A stretch of DNA of 64,000 nucleotides from Punctularia strigosozonata HHB-11173 SS5 (lineage: Eukaryota; Basidiomycota; Agaricomycetes; Corticiales; Punctulariaceae): contig NW_006767433.1 in assembly GCF_000264995.1 (NCBI RefSeq), positions 2,648,046 through 2,712,045 of the forward strand, in the 5' to 3' direction. Below the pieces are notes generated by a model. The model was not told the DNA's origin. It did not search any database and worked only from the letters and a program-made list of their open reading frames with translations. Of this stretch, positions 25,076 through 36,351 are shown piece after piece; within the stretch, counting starts at the first letter, position 1; every line of letters begins with the position of its first letter. The position numbers were made by a program, and so were the translations under genes.

Positions 25076-27036
25076 ATGGCACCGATATTTCAACGCTTTA
25101 ACCAAGCGATATGCTTCTTCTGCAATGAAACCCAGACGCCGAGCCCTCGGAACTGTCGCCAATTTCGATGTGCTCAGTGCGGCTGCTGGAATCGATACGA
25201 CGCGGCAGGTGAAATCATGTCCGACGAGCCCGCGATGCACGACGCGTCCTTGAATGCCAAATCTTTTGCGAAGAGAGGTCCGATTTATTCTGTGGTTGTC
25301 ATTGCCACTCAGAACTAAGCAATGCATCGCAGCGTCGCCTCGAAAGGATCGTCTCCCCACCATGGACGCTCATGCGAGGAAGGCGCAGCTATTCTGCCAT
25401 ACTTGTCAGACAAATCAAATGCTGATCATCAACCTGCTCTCCAACTACCTTCCTGAGCCGGCGGTGCGCATCATGGTCTGTAATTACTGTCATCCACCCG
25501 CTGACTTCACACGATAGGATCCGAGCTACTCGCAGCGTCTATCCATGCTTCCCAAGTACAAGGAGTCCCTCCACACCAGGTATCCTCCTGTTTGTGCGCA
25601 ATGCGCCCCTTTGGTCGACGACGTGATCAGTCAAAGAGAACACATGGCGCGAACCAACGCGTTGGGTGGATGGCTGAAGAACACGAAAGGCAAGGAGGCT
25701 CAAAGGCGGCAACCCTCGTCTTCTACACTGCATGAGGACAGACAACGAAAACCATCGAAGGACCGATTCAAACTTGAGCAGGAGCTATGGATGTGGCGAG
25801 CAAGAGGTTGCTTGTGGTGCGCAACGCTGCTAGGTTCTGTTGCAGGGCATGTTTGGGGTATGTGGTATACGGAATCTCAGTTCCCCAGCTGAATGACGTT
25901 GATAGGGACCTTCAGAGAACTGCCACCACCGTGGACACGGCCTTTTTGTGCGTTCTTCCCTTTGTATATCGTGGTATCAGTGCTTTGGACATTCTGGGAT
26001 CCGACGTATTCATCGGTGCAGAAAGCCCGGTGGCAAGGTCGTCAAGTCTGGGTACGAGGTAGAGCTCGTTATATAGTAAGGGCATCGACTCCCTACACTG
26101 GTGAGACGTTGAGACCGTTGGCAGGTGTACCAACTTTTAGCATGGCTGTCTCGATTAATGACTGCCGTTCTATTTGCTCTCCCGCTCTATGCCCCGGATC
26201 GCGACTACTTAAGACTGCTGTCCGGTGCCACAGGGGCCCCTGCTGGGCATGCGGGTGCCTCAGATAATTCATGGCCCATCCTCAAGATGTATTCGGCAGG
26301 AGCGTTGGCGTTGGAAATTATGGTGAGTTCATGGCTGAAGCGGCGTATTCCAGCGCTGACACCCGTATCGTCCCAGACTCTGCTTGCGTCGTTCCTGACG
26401 CTACGGCTCCACTATCCACCAAAGGTACGACTCATCGATACGAACCCGTCCCGCCGATCTGTGGCTCCAGAAACTCGGGTCGACACCCCTTCCCCGCCCG
26501 AACCGGGCATTGATCTGCTTGCGCCGTTGTCCTTCTCCGGAAATCCTGTGTTACAAACCCACGAAGATACCTCAGTGGGACATCCCATCTTCGGCTTGCC
26601 TTCCCTAACAATAGAAGCGCATAAAGATTCTGATGGACGACAACCAACCAGCAACACGGACCCTAACGCCATGGACATCGATACACCGTCCCCGGTCAAA
26701 CCGAGGAGCCCCTTCCATCCCGACCAACGCGATGATACCGACAATTCCGTCTGGCTGCGTCCCCAGCGTTTCTTTCCGCCGGAGAAACCGACGGGTCTAG
26801 AAGGTCTTTTGGAGCGGACACTCTTGATTGACCCATCGGTGGGAGAATCAGGAGATTCTGTACGACCAGGGGAAGCTGCCCGGCGGCGGAAAATGTTATA
26901 CGGGCTAGCTTGGGGTGCTGCCTTACTCTCTATGGGAGTGGCTACGCATCTATGGCACGTAGGGACCACACGGTCGCGTACCGCCATGGACCTTCAGATT
27001 CAAGATATGGAGATAGCGACAAGCGGAGATTCATAG
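25076..27036 (+). CDS. IMA1: Ima1/NET5-type inner nuclear membrane protein
   Basis: Ima1 (TMEM201/NET5/Samp1 in animals) is a multipass inner nuclear membrane protein that links heterochromatin and the nuclear envelope. Exons: 25076..25277, 25333..25475, 25518..25857, 25906..26051, 26125..26322, 26377..27036, giving about 562 residues. The N-terminus has the family's paired zinc motifs (CFFCNET, FRCAQCGCWNRYD, then FCHTCQTNQ and VCAQCAPLV). Several membrane segments follow (around FFPLYIVVSVLWTFW and LLAWLSRLMTAVLFALPLY), then a disordered Pro/Ser-rich region with a last membrane segment near the C-terminus (LAWGAALLSMGVATHL). The intron 26323..26376 is 54 nt, stop-free and in frame, so a retained form would add 18 residues. 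Confidence 0.88.
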
Positions 27037-27491
27037 CTTAGGGTGATGCCAAGTTGACTAGTTACGACCGTCACAGGGTGTAAACCCACATTTTTTGCAC
27101 CTTAACATCAGAGAAACATCCTCTAAAACCATTCAGAATTTTCAGATCATTCAATCCGAGAAAATTAACATCTCATTCGTGATGTTCACGTCTCAAAACG
27201 GGCAGAAATTTTCAAATATCTAAAGGATGTTTTTTGAATTCTGGAAAGAGGAAAATTCTAGGATTGTTGTGACTCACATAACGCTACTGGAAACAATCAC
27301 GAAGACGTATCCGAAGCAAGTGACTTACGTAATATTTCACCCGCGGCGTAACCTAGAATAAGTCTACCTACGAGCACAATCATGCCTTCATGCTGTATTC
27401 GCTTGTTATGTCTGTCTTTTTCATACATGATCCCATCCAGTTTATGGTACTACGCGTCAGCTTACGCGTAGAACGCGTCGAAGATTCGCGC
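27037..27491. repeat. AT-rich fold-back sequence (MITE-like)
   Basis: Within this AT-rich gap, about 27112-27127 (AGAAACATCCTCTAAAA) is a near-perfect inverted match to about 27219-27234 (TCTAAAGGATGTTTTT). Inner arms also pair: GAAAATT near 27159 with AATTTTC near 27208, and AACATC with GATGTT around 27170-27187. The whole could fold into a hairpin of about 125 bp. It encodes nothing. The rest of the gap is the IMA1 3' region and the KRE6-B promoter. Confidence 0.5.
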
Positions 27492-30436
27492 ATGGCTGCG
27501 AAGCTCCGCGGATGTTTGGCGAAAGTATTGTAGCGCTTCCGCCGCTTCGCGCCGAGGATGTGACGGACTGGAGGATGCCCTACATAATCGGCGACCCTTG
27601 ACACCATTCACCTCAACGCCGTCACGGTGCGGGATTTCCACTCCTTTCTCTGACCCTTCTGCGTCGTCCAACGCGCATTTTGGCTCTACGCCCAACTCTC
27701 TCGGCCAGGCGTCACAACACGTCCTTTACTCAACTCCCGACAACTCACCAACATCGGAAACGCCGTCCCTGAAGTCGACGACGCGGTTCATGGCTAGCGA
27801 GAACGCGAGGATGTACGGCGTCTCACCAGATGCAGCGTCCACCACGAACCTACTAAGCCCGTCCTCCGGGGGCCATGTGAGCGAGAAGTCTCCGCGGTTT
27901 CCTCAGGGACCTGGTTCATTGCGCAATGGCTCCAGCACGATGTCGTTGGTGAGTCATCTGGTCTCATGATTGCGTCGAGAATACAAATAATCCACTTTCT
28001 ATAGGCCGAGCTTAACCCTTCTAATACTGGCAGATCGTCCACGGCGCCGTCGCTATCTGACAAGGTACGGCATGAAAACAGTGAACCTGTGCTCGTTGAT
28101 GCATTTTTGCCCTAGTTCTCGCTCTCCCCCGATCCGCATCAATGGGGCGCCGAGCTGTCTATCAACCACGCAGAGCCTGATGACTTCCTGCACAACCCAG
28201 ATCCTAAGCGGGACAGGAAGAACGACGAAGGAGGAACAATCTTCACATACCGCGGTATCACGAACCTCGGCTGCCTGCTCCTGCTCGCACTTTCTCTGGG
28301 TACACTCTTGTGAGTGCTTCTGTGTAATCCTGCAAGAAGTTTATGAAGTCGTTACCGACAATAGTGCCGGTTATCCTCTAATCACATACTTCACCCGCAC
28401 TAAGCAATCGAATCAGGGCGGGTTTAACCTTGGCGGTACGAATGCTACCGGTCAGGTTAGTTACATCTGGCATTCGGACACAGATCGTCACTCAGAGCAT
28501 ATAGGTTCCTAGTATGCCCGGCAACTGGGGTCTCATCGATTTGGAGACACCTAAAGACGCCTATTACAAATCCGCCTTCCGTGACGGCTCTGAGATGCAG
28601 CTCGTTTTCAGTGATGAATTCAACACCGATGGTCGGACCTTCTATCCCGGTATGCTTCAGAGCCGCTCAATAAGATAACCCCCAGCAGACGTTGGTTCTT
28701 TACTTGGCAGGTGATGATCCATACTGGGAAGCTGTCGACTTGCACTATTGGGGTGTATGTGAATGATTGAACGTGTCAGTGCACCAACTCATTAAGTGCT
28801 ACGCAGACCAACAATATGGAATGGTACGATCCAGCAGCCATCACGACGAGAAATGGTTCCCTGGAGGTGACGTGAGTAAACCATGATGAAATCGAAAGCA
28901 CCGCCTGCAACAATGAACTTATTTGACGCAGATTGTCCAAGAAACAGACTCACGGCCTAGACTATCAAGGTGGCATGATGTCAACCTGGAACAAATTTTG
29001 TTTCACAGGAGGTTTGATCGAAGCCTCTGTGGTGCTACCCGGCGCAAACAATATCCTAGGTCTATGGCCTGCTATCTGGACCATGGGCAATCTTGGACGC
29101 GCTGGGTACGGTGCCACTTTGGATGGCATGGTGACCTCGATTTCCGCTGTCTTCTCTAGCGCGCAGTTGACATTTTTGCTTTCTTTTAAGTGGCCCTATA
29201 CATATGATTCCTGCGATGTCGGCACTGCTCCCAATCAAACCCACAACGGCTTACCTATTTCTGCGACGAACACGGGGACCGACAAGAACTACAACAATGA
29301 ATTGTCCTATCTTCAGGGGCAGCGTTTATCACGTTGCACTTGCCCGGGAGAATCACATCCTGGGCCGGTTCACGAAGATGGTACATATGTAGGACGTGCC
29401 GCGCCAGAAATCGACATCTTCGAAGCTCAGGTATCTAGACCACCAGTACTCACTCGACATGCATCACTAATCTGCGATTCTCCCTCAGATCAGCGGGGAT
29501 CCTTTAACGGGACAGGTAAGCTCCGGTGCCTAAAACCGGAATACACGTGCTTTACTGCGACCGTGAATCTAGGTCTCCCAGTCGGGTCAATGGGCTGTCA
29601 GTCCATCCATCGTATTCCACCGCAAGTTTAACCTAATTCCCTTTTCAGCCGTTCAACGCTTATTACCAATGGTTCAACACCAGTGACAATCTGATCATTC
29701 CAGACCCCAGTATCACCGTACTGAACAGTTACACCGGTAAGTTAAGTTCAATTTCTGCCGGTATCGTCATCCATTCACTGCCAACTCAGGTGGTGTGTAC
29801 CAGCAAGCGACGTCCGGTGTGACACAGACAAATCAAGAATGCTACGAGCTTACTGGAAATTGTTATTCTATCTACGGATTTGAATACAAACCCGGTACGT
29901 TTTGTATGCCACTTCTGAAGGAATTTACTAATATTTGAACCAGGTTTTGATGGAGCCTACATCTCATGGATAGCGGACAACAAGGTTGCCTGGACGCTGA
30001 ATCAAGCGGGCATGGCAGCGGATACCCGGGTAGAGATTGGACCCCGGCCTGTCCCCCAGGAGCCACTCGTACGTCATCATTAGTACAAGTTACAAGCGCA
30101 CTAACTCACTCGTGCTGGCAGTATATTCTTGTCAACCTTGGCATGTCAAGCAATTTCGGTTTCGTGGATCTGGATCACTTGACTTTTCCTACTACGATGA
30201 AAGTGGACTGGATTCGTGTCTATCAGCGCACGGATAGCGTCAATGTCGGGTGTGATCCTCCCGAATTCCCAACCGCGGCTTATATCAACCAGTGCGTCTT
30301 ACGGATCTTACTTGCTGACTATACGTTTAATCGGATGGCTAGATATATCGACGCTTACACCAACCCCAACTTGACAACCTGGGTAAATGACTACAAACAA
30401 ACAATACCCAAAAACTCTTTCTTGGGGCAATGCTAG
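27492..30436 (+). CDS. KRE6: KRE6/SKN1 beta-1,6-glucan synthesis protein, copy B
   Basis: Paralogue of copy A, in the opposite orientation. Reliable exons: up to 27948, 28005..28064, 28116..28309, 28365..28455, 28505..28649, 28711..28754, 28807..28871, 28932..29130, 29191..29430, 29489..29515, 29573..29596, 29649..29736, 29790..29894, 29944..30068, 30122..30291, 30343..30436. Same layout as copy A: disordered N-terminus (with RFMASENARMYG), a membrane segment (LGCLLLLALSLGTLLF), a lumenal GH16-like domain with EIDIFEAQ, and the end NPNLTTW...GQC. Seven exons match copy A nucleotide for nucleotide in length, but the 3' half has different introns. The 5' end is unresolved: ATG 27492 joined across an intron to 27574 keeps the frame, and ATG 27790 is the first Met inside the clear frame. 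Confidence 0.88.
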
Positions 30437-30805
30437 ATATTCCACGTTCCTTCTTTGTTGATTGTCCCGCATCCGCACTGATATTTCACTGCATTGTTAT
30501 CATATTATAAAGACGCTCGTTCCGCACCCGCATTAAATAGAAATTCATAATAGCATAGCATGTCGATACCCCTCCCATGGAGCAATTTAATTGCACTTGA
30601 TCCCCTTGAACAAGGGATTAGCGAGGCTTGGCACATGTGCGAACGTGTACCTCCACCTACCCTCTGCCACCGCCATCCATTCTTCGCCGTGTAAAGGGCT
30701 GTGATCAATATAAAGCATATGCATACTTCAAAGCTTCAATCAGTGCGTCATTACAGACCTAAGGCCTAAGGCCTAATCAGTGAACCACACATCGATATCC
30801 TCAGG
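30437..30805. other. Intergenic, left flank of the retrotransposon
   Basis: KRE6-B 3' region. No gene is seen. A short tandem CCTAAGG repeat (two copies plus a partial) lies near 30760-30776, about 30 bp before the element. Confidence 0.45.
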
Positions 30806-30905
30806 ACAAGCTAGTCCTTGGCTCATCCAGAGTGGGACCCCGGACGAGTGTGGAGCGTAAGGTAGGTACGCACGAGTAACGGGGTGTGGGCGAGAGTCGC
30901 CGCGC
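30806..30905. repeat. Split direct repeat B1 (outer copy)
   Basis: A 100-bp block repeated at 31138..31237; the two look the same by eye. It begins ACAAGCTAGTCC and ends GTCGCCGCGC, and marks the 3' terminus of the element. Confidence 0.85.
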
Positions 30906-31002
30906 GTGGGCGGGTTCAACAAAACCGTACACGCGCAACTGCACTCTGGGCTCCAAGATCCTAAGGACTCTTGGTGCCAATCGAAAGGGTGGGACGGGCG
31001 GG

Positions 31003-31138
31003 AAACGCGACGAGCGAAGCAGGAGGCGAGGAAAGGTGGAGGCTGTGTAGCCTCGCAAGCCCACCTTCCTCGCCTGCTGGACTGAGCTTGTCCTCTGATA
31101 GGCCAACGCTCGTACCTCGCGCATGGCCTATCGCCCAA
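31003..31138. repeat. Split direct repeat A (inner copy)
   Basis: A 136-bp block repeated at 36352..36487 at the other end of the element, beginning AAACGCGACGAGCG and ending TATCGCCCAA. Confidence 0.85.
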
Positions 31139-31237
31139 CAAGCTAGTCCTTGGCTCATCCAGAGTGGGACCCCGGACGAGTGTGGAGCGTAAGGTAGGTA
31201 CGCACGAGTAACGGGGTGTGGGCGAGAGTCGCCGCGC
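31138..31237. repeat. Split direct repeat B2 (inner copy)
   Basis: Second copy of the 100-bp block B, directly abutting the inner A block. Confidence 0.85.
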
Positions 31238-31374
31238 TCCCGCCCGGATTGGTACAGGCGCGCCCGGCTTCCCCACCTGAGCGTAGCTCATACGCCGGGC
31301 GCGCTACTCAGAGCAGACGGCAACCCCATCAGAGCTGCGCGAAGAATTCTGATATGGTATTGCAAGTAAGTTCG

Positions 31375-32859
31375 TTACTCATCTACATTCAAACGACGGC
31401 GTGTCTCAACGCCCAAGTCCTTCGGGATGCCGCGGGACACCCGAAATTCGTCGACCTTTTTCCCCAGGCGCGCAGCGTCGGATTTCGACATAGCATCCAC
31501 CAGGCCCGCCGCGATGATGTCCTCCACCTTGCGCCAGTACAAAAGGAATGCGAGGGAAGTCCAACCCCCGATCGCGGCAACGATCTCCGTCGGCGCGCCT
31601 TGAAGCAGCCAATGGGTGGTTCCGCCGATGCGGAAACAGTGCCCGGAAAGCGTGCGTAACCTGGCTTTCGACCAGATTTCGTTGCATCTAGTCAACAGGC
31701 GAGTTTTTGTCAAGGGTAGGAAAGTGCCGTCCGGTGATTTGTATGCGAAGAGGTGCTCGTTGGGGGCGGCCCCGACGTTGACCATCATGTGGGTGCACAT
31801 CGCTTTGATTGCGCAGAGTTCACTGTCTTGAGCAACGAGGATGACCGATGCACCTTCCTCCCGGGTCGTTTTCGTCCATGGTACCCTGTAAAACATCGCC
31901 TTGTATCCGTCGCCGAGATTTTTCATGTCCTGCAAAAGTGTGGTGCACATGGGATGGTACATGGGGTCGAGCTCTGGCTGCGAGGTTGGCAAGAGCTCGC
32001 CGAGTCTGCGGCAACCCCAAAAAGCGCTCGTCACCGCTGCCCAGATGGCCGCGTCCAGAGGGTCCGAGAGAGTCAGTGCGGCGTAGAGACATGACAGGTG
32101 CGCCAAGGTTGCCGGGGGACGCGGTTGCCGAGTGTGTATCCGGCCTTCCTTCTTGGCCGCCGTTCGTGACATCCCCACCAGCATGTCGTCGCCGCACCAT
32201 GGCGCGCCCATGATGCCGTGCCAGGCTCTAAGTCCCGCCAACCAACCCCTGACGCAGCTACCAGAGACGAGGCCCAGAGAGTGAGAGACGAAGGCTGTGA
32301 TCAAGATGGGAGGTGCTGGGATGCGAAGGGCCTCGGAAACCCCACGGGCGTCGCAAAACTGGGCGTAGCGCAGCAGACCGGCTGCATAAGATTCGCGGGT
32401 GTCCTTGTCGAGTGCTGCTGTGGCAATGCGGAACGGGGATTGCGCAACGTCAATCCCAAAGTCCTTCGCCGCCTCCGTCTGGCGCTCTACAGACCATTGC
32501 GAAGTCCACGAGGTGAGGCGCTCTGCTGCTGGGACATGCGGGCGAAATGGGCTGGGTGCGAGGTTGCATCCGGCCTTGGACTTACGAGCAAGCGGTGTTA
32601 CCGAGGATGAGCCGTCTGCTTGCCGTCCGAGTTGGGCTGGTGCATGTGCATGCCGGGCCTGAGAGCCTATCTCAACGATGGCTGGGAGCGCCTGTTGGGT
32701 CGCAGGTAGTGCCAGTGTCGGTTCGGGAATGCGTGCAAAGCTAGGTGCGGTCGATGGTTGCGTTGGCTGGTGTGTGCTGGGAGGGGGACTGGGCATTTTG
32801 TTGGTCTGAGCGGCTCCCGCCGTTGGCGTGAATGGCGGCGGAATGCGGAAGAACGACAT
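31375..32859 (-). CDS. Tyrosine recombinase of the Ngaro-type element
   Basis: Single ORF of 494 residues from ATG 32859. After a Pro/Ala-rich N-terminus, a core-binding region (about 110-250) precedes the catalytic domain. Catalytic residues are visible in order: Arg in WGCRRLGELLP, the His-x-x-Arg pair in SGHCFRIGG, Trp in IGGW, and the nucleophile candidate Tyr in LLYWR. It would cut and rejoin the circular cDNA intermediate into the genome. It starts 29 bp after the RT ORF stop, so the two are probably expressed from one transcript. No stop or frameshift is seen. Confidence 0.9.
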   Translation of the reverse strand: MSFFRIPPPFTPTAGAAQTNKMPSPPPSTHQPTQPSTAPSFARIPEPTLALPATQQALPAIVEIGSQARHAHAPAQLGRQADGSSSVTPLARKSKAGCNLAPSPFRPHVPAAERLTSWTSQWSVERQTEAAKDFGIDVAQSPFRIATAALDKDTRESYAAGLLRYAQFCDARGVSEALRIPAPPILITAFVSHSLGLVSGSCVRGWLAGLRAWHGIMGAPWCGDDMLVGMSRTAAKKEGRIHTRQPRPPATLAHLSCLYAALTLSDPLDAAIWAAVTSAFWGCRRLGELLPTSQPELDPMYHPMCTTLLQDMKNLGDGYKAMFYRVPWTKTTREEGASVILVAQDSELCAIKAMCTHMMVNVGAAPNEHLFAYKSPDGTFLPLTKTRLLTRCNEIWSKARLRTLSGHCFRIGGTTHWLLQGAPTEIVAAIGGWTSLAFLLYWRKVEDIIAAGLVDAMSKSDAARLGKKVDEFRVSRGIPKDLGVETRRRLNVDE

Positions 32860-32887
32860 TCGTGTACAACAGTATAGAGGTGAACAA

Positions 32888-35298
32888 TTAAGCTCGTACG
32901 ATGTATGGTTTCAGTTCGGCAGGAAAGGACATGGGCGGGAGACGAAGAGCTGCTGGCGGCAACATGCCGCGCGATACTGCGTCTGCTGGGTTCGCCTCCG
33001 ACGCGATGTACTCTAGGTCTAGCGTAACGTTCGTGCTGTCCAAAACTACGCCTGCCCTCCGAATCGCTAGGTTCATCTCGGGATTCGGGGAGCGTCCCTT
33101 CTCGAACGCACCAATTGCGGCCTGGCTGTCGGACCAGAGCCGCATCCAGCAGTCCGTCAAGCCTCCCTCCTCCAACGCGTACACGGCGAGTTCGATGGCC
33201 AAGCATTCCAGCCAGGTGTTGTGTCTGATACGATCTGGGCTCCAGGAATCTGTGAGTCGCCACGCATCCCATTTGTCGCCCAATACTATCCCTATCCCCC
33301 AATCCGTTGAGGCATCTACGTAGAGACCGACCTCTTGGAGGTCGCGCCGTTGCACCAACGGGCGCGACACGTTCGGCTTCGCAAGCTCGAGGTCCCACCA
33401 ATGTAGCGCATTCTTGATAGCCCCGGGAAGCCGGAGCTTGCGCCATTTGTTGTTCTTGAAGAGGGACGAAAAGTTCGAGAGGGCCGGTAGGCGCGTGCGC
33501 CCTGCTGGGTAGACGAAAGTGATGTGACATAGGGATCCGTGGATAGCTTGAATGTCATGCAGAGTACAGCCGGCGTTGTCGAAAGATGCGAGGAAGACGC
33601 GGACCCTCGAGCGGAATTTCTTGCGTTTCGTGTCCGTGAGTGATACAGTGCGGTTGGTGTAGTCCCACCAGAAACCTATGTGCTCGAACTCGGAGGCGAA
33701 CTTCGTGAGTTTGGCCATCTTCCATGGGATCTTCAGTGGCGCGACACTGCGGGAGACCGTATCTTCGTCGTAGTAGTAGCTGTGAGTGTCGATGCGAGCT
33801 AGGTTGGAAACTATGGGGGACCGGCTGACGGAAAAGTCGTCCTCGTACTTGGACACTGGCCCGATGTCGAGTGCTTCCCAGATGTCGGCGATTGCATTTG
33901 CGATCATGCCCGCGTTGCTGCTGGAGGCTGCGCATCCGAATGGGCATGCATGGTCGATGAAAAAGGTGTTGTCTGGTCCTCGGACCACGAACCACGGTTT
34001 GTGCGCAGGTGCAATTGGACAGGTGCGGTGAAAGGCCTCGATGTCTAAAGTCATCGATTGTGACCCAGCTGGCGCCCTCGCAATCTACCATTGCTGCGTC
34101 AGCCGTCGCCTATCATCTCACAACTCGTCTGTGCCCAATCGTCTCGAGTCGACACGTCCAACTGGCGGCCAAACACGGTGCATGCTCCTATGGCAGCGAC
34201 GGGCATGCTCCTATGGCAGCGACGGGCATGCTCCTATGGCAGCGACGGGCATGCTCCTATGGCAGCGACGGGCAGGCTCCTATGGCCGCAACACGATGCG
34301 GGCTCCTATGGCCACGACATGCGGTGTGAAAGCCTGGCGACTGGCTCCTATGGCGCAGTGCCCCTCGCACCCAATATGGGCCGGAACGCGACGTATGTCG
34401 CAACAAAATGTGCATGACTTACAATGTCTGCGAGGTCTCGAGCGGTGCTGAAGTGTGTCGGGAAATCTTCTTTACTGATGTGGTCGTTGACGGACGGGAT
34501 GCCAAGGTTTGCGTCGCCTTTTGAGAGATGGCGACAGACTCGATACTTGATCTTGTCGTCGCTGGTGTAGGATGTTGCAATGAGTAGAGGTGAGGACATG
34601 AATGGTCCGCGCAGGATGCGCTCGCAGTCTACTTGTGTGAATGGTCCTGAGAAACGGCCAGCGGCGCATTCTTCGTGTATGTAGTGCCGGATAACGTCGG
34701 GATGGTCATCGCAAGATCTGTGATTGTTGAGAATCACTGTCGAGGTCAGCAGAGGGAAGTCTCCCATCGGGAAACCCTGCTTCAAGAAACGGATCAAGTA
34801 CGGATAAGCCTCTGCCAACCGATGGTTGGCCAGGAAGGAGTCGAAAGCATCAGAGTCGTAGGGTGTGACAATCTTCTCGAAGATAGCGTCGTCAAGAGGG
34901 TGGGAGCTCTGCAGGCGTGAGCGGGGTATCATCTTCGAGGACAAATCTGGCTGCGGCTTAGCGCGAAGTCCCCGCCTTATCAGGGGGAGCTTGGCAATCA
35001 AAGGAGAGCGCGTGGTGGGCGGGAGATCCGCAGAATGAGCAGACGTGCTTCCAACTCTTGGGGTGAGTGCATGGGCGGGTGGCGGCACCACGGAGGTTCC
35101 AGACGCGGCAGACAGATTCACCGTCTTTGGTGCGGGAAGACTTGTCGATAAAGCATGCGCGGCCGTTGGGAAGTGTTGCTGCGGTGCAGCTCGCGCCGTT
35201 GTGACCAAGGGCCCCGCATCTGACGCATATATTGTCGGAGCTGGCCCGGTGCGCCTTCCGCGATGTCGGGAATCCTTCTTTGGGCCGAAACGAACCAT
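32888..35298 (-). CDS. Reverse transcriptase-RNase H of the Ngaro-type element
   Basis: Two exons, 35298..34423 and 34084..32888, joined in phase 0 across a 338-nt intron (GTAAGT...GGTAG), give about 690 residues. The join reads through the RT fingers/palm (FMSSPLLIATS, YRVCRHLSKG, then APAGSQSMTLDIEAFHRT), which argues that the gap is a real intron. The RT active site is YEDD in VSKYEDDFSV. RNase H follows with GLYVDAST, an acidic Glu in WLECLAIELAVYAL and LWSDSQAAIGAF. The 5' part overlaps gag by 341 nt in another frame. The intron holds a minisatellite. Confidence 0.85.
34181..34345. repeat. Minisatellite inside the RT intron
   Basis: A 23-bp unit (core GCTCCTATGGCAGCGACGGG) is repeated four times without visible change from 34181 to 34272, then followed by diverged copies sharing GCTCCTATGG to about 34357. 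It lies wholly inside the intron of the RT ORF. Confidence 0.85.
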
Positions 35299-36271
35299 GG
35301 CCTGCCTGGTTACCTGAAATGGGACGGAGGAGACGCGCCTCCAACTGCGCTATTTCCCTGCTCCTCTCGGCTTTAGCCTCCCGCTCGCGAGCCTCTTCCC
35401 GTGCCTGACGCTCCTCCTCCCAGATGTCGTTTTTGATACGCGATATCATTGCACTCAGGCCGACTGGGTCATGGCCGATCCGGGTGGAACCGTAAGCCCG
35501 GCGGGTCTCCTTATCCGTTCGGAGGATGGCTTTGAAGCATGTCTCGGTTTCGGGCTGGCGGCTGAGGTAGAAAAAATGCTTGTTCCAGCGATCGAAAAGG
35601 CGGTTGTTGCCTGGTGCGAATGTCTTGAATGAGCGGAGGAGGTTCCCTGCCGCTTGCTCCCAGGACCGTACATCGAGGTCATCCTCCTGGCCTATGACTG
35701 CTCTGACCTCTGCATGGTCAAAGTCCAGAACACGCATGGATCTGTCCGAAGGATTTTCGGGGTTGGTCTTCCTCATGGGTAGGTCGGAGCCTCGATCCAG
35801 GAAGTATTGCAAAGCTTTGTTGGTCCATAAGTGTATAGGGATGTACATACTATAGCCCAAGAGTTCGAGCACCGACGGATGGAAGTCTATTTCGACCGGG
35901 AGCCTGGCGGCCGGGTCGATCTCGCCGCCCGTGGGGTCCAATGCACATCTCTTCTTCGCCCGCCGGGCGTCGTCTTCGGCCTTCCTCTTGCGTGTCTCCT
36001 CGTCTATCTTAGCTGCAACATCCCGCTCCTGCTTGGCCACGATCTCGGCCTGTTCTGCGATTAACTCGGCCGGCGTGATCTCGATCTCGGTCTCATCGCC
36101 GGAGGCATCTGCCGCCCCTGGTTGGCCATGTGCGAAGGCAACACGGCGTTCCGCTCTCTCCCTGTTACTCTTCCGGATCCTCGCATTGCGAGTCCGTTTT
36201 TCGTCCAAAGGGAGTGCATTGAGTATCGGCCGGATGGCGTCGCAGAAGTAGGTCCGGTGGTTGTGGACCAT
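34958..36271 (-). CDS. Gag-like protein of the Ngaro-type element
   Basis: ORF of 437 residues from ATG 36271 (MVHNHRTYFCD). It is highly charged, with a Glu/Lys/Arg-rich helical region (about 40-120 and again about 280-330), and near the C-terminus a CCHC zinc knuckle (CVRCGALGHNGASC) followed by a second Cys/His cluster (CSFCGSPAHH). It would bind RNA and form the particle. The ATG is chosen because the longer frame upstream has no ATG. Confidence 0.85.
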   Translation of the reverse strand: MVHNHRTYFCDAIRPILNALPLDEKRTRNARIRKSNRERAERRVAFAHGQPGAADASGDETEIEITPAELIAEQAEIVAKQERDVAAKIDEETRKRKAEDDARRAKKRCALDPTGGEIDPAARLPVEIDFHPSVLELLGYSMYIPIHLWTNKALQYFLDRGSDLPMRKTNPENPSDRSMRVLDFDHAEVRAVIGQEDDLDVRSWEQAAGNLLRSFKTFAPGNNRLFDRWNKHFFYLSRQPETETCFKAILRTDKETRRAYGSTRIGHDPVGLSAMISRIKNDIWEEERQAREEAREREAKAERSREIAQLEARLLRPISGNQAGHGSFRPKEGFPTSRKAHRASSDNICVRCGALGHNGASCTAATLPNGRACFIDKSSRTKDGESVCRVWNLRGAATRPCTHPKSWKHVCSFCGSPAHHALSFDCQAPPDKAGTSR

Positions 36272-36351
36272 GATTATTCGCGGAGAAGACGGTAGATTAC
36301 TGAAGTTCGGCGAGTATATGCACAAATAAAATGATTATACGAGCCCTTTTT

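Noticed and set aside
27598-27695. Start of KRE6-B at 27598
   Set aside because: The codon there is TTG; the frame is open further upstream, so the real start must be in an upstream exon or at 27790.
34181-34345. CRISPR-like array
   Set aside because: The units are contiguous with no unique spacers, lie in a eukaryotic retrotransposon intron, and are a minisatellite.
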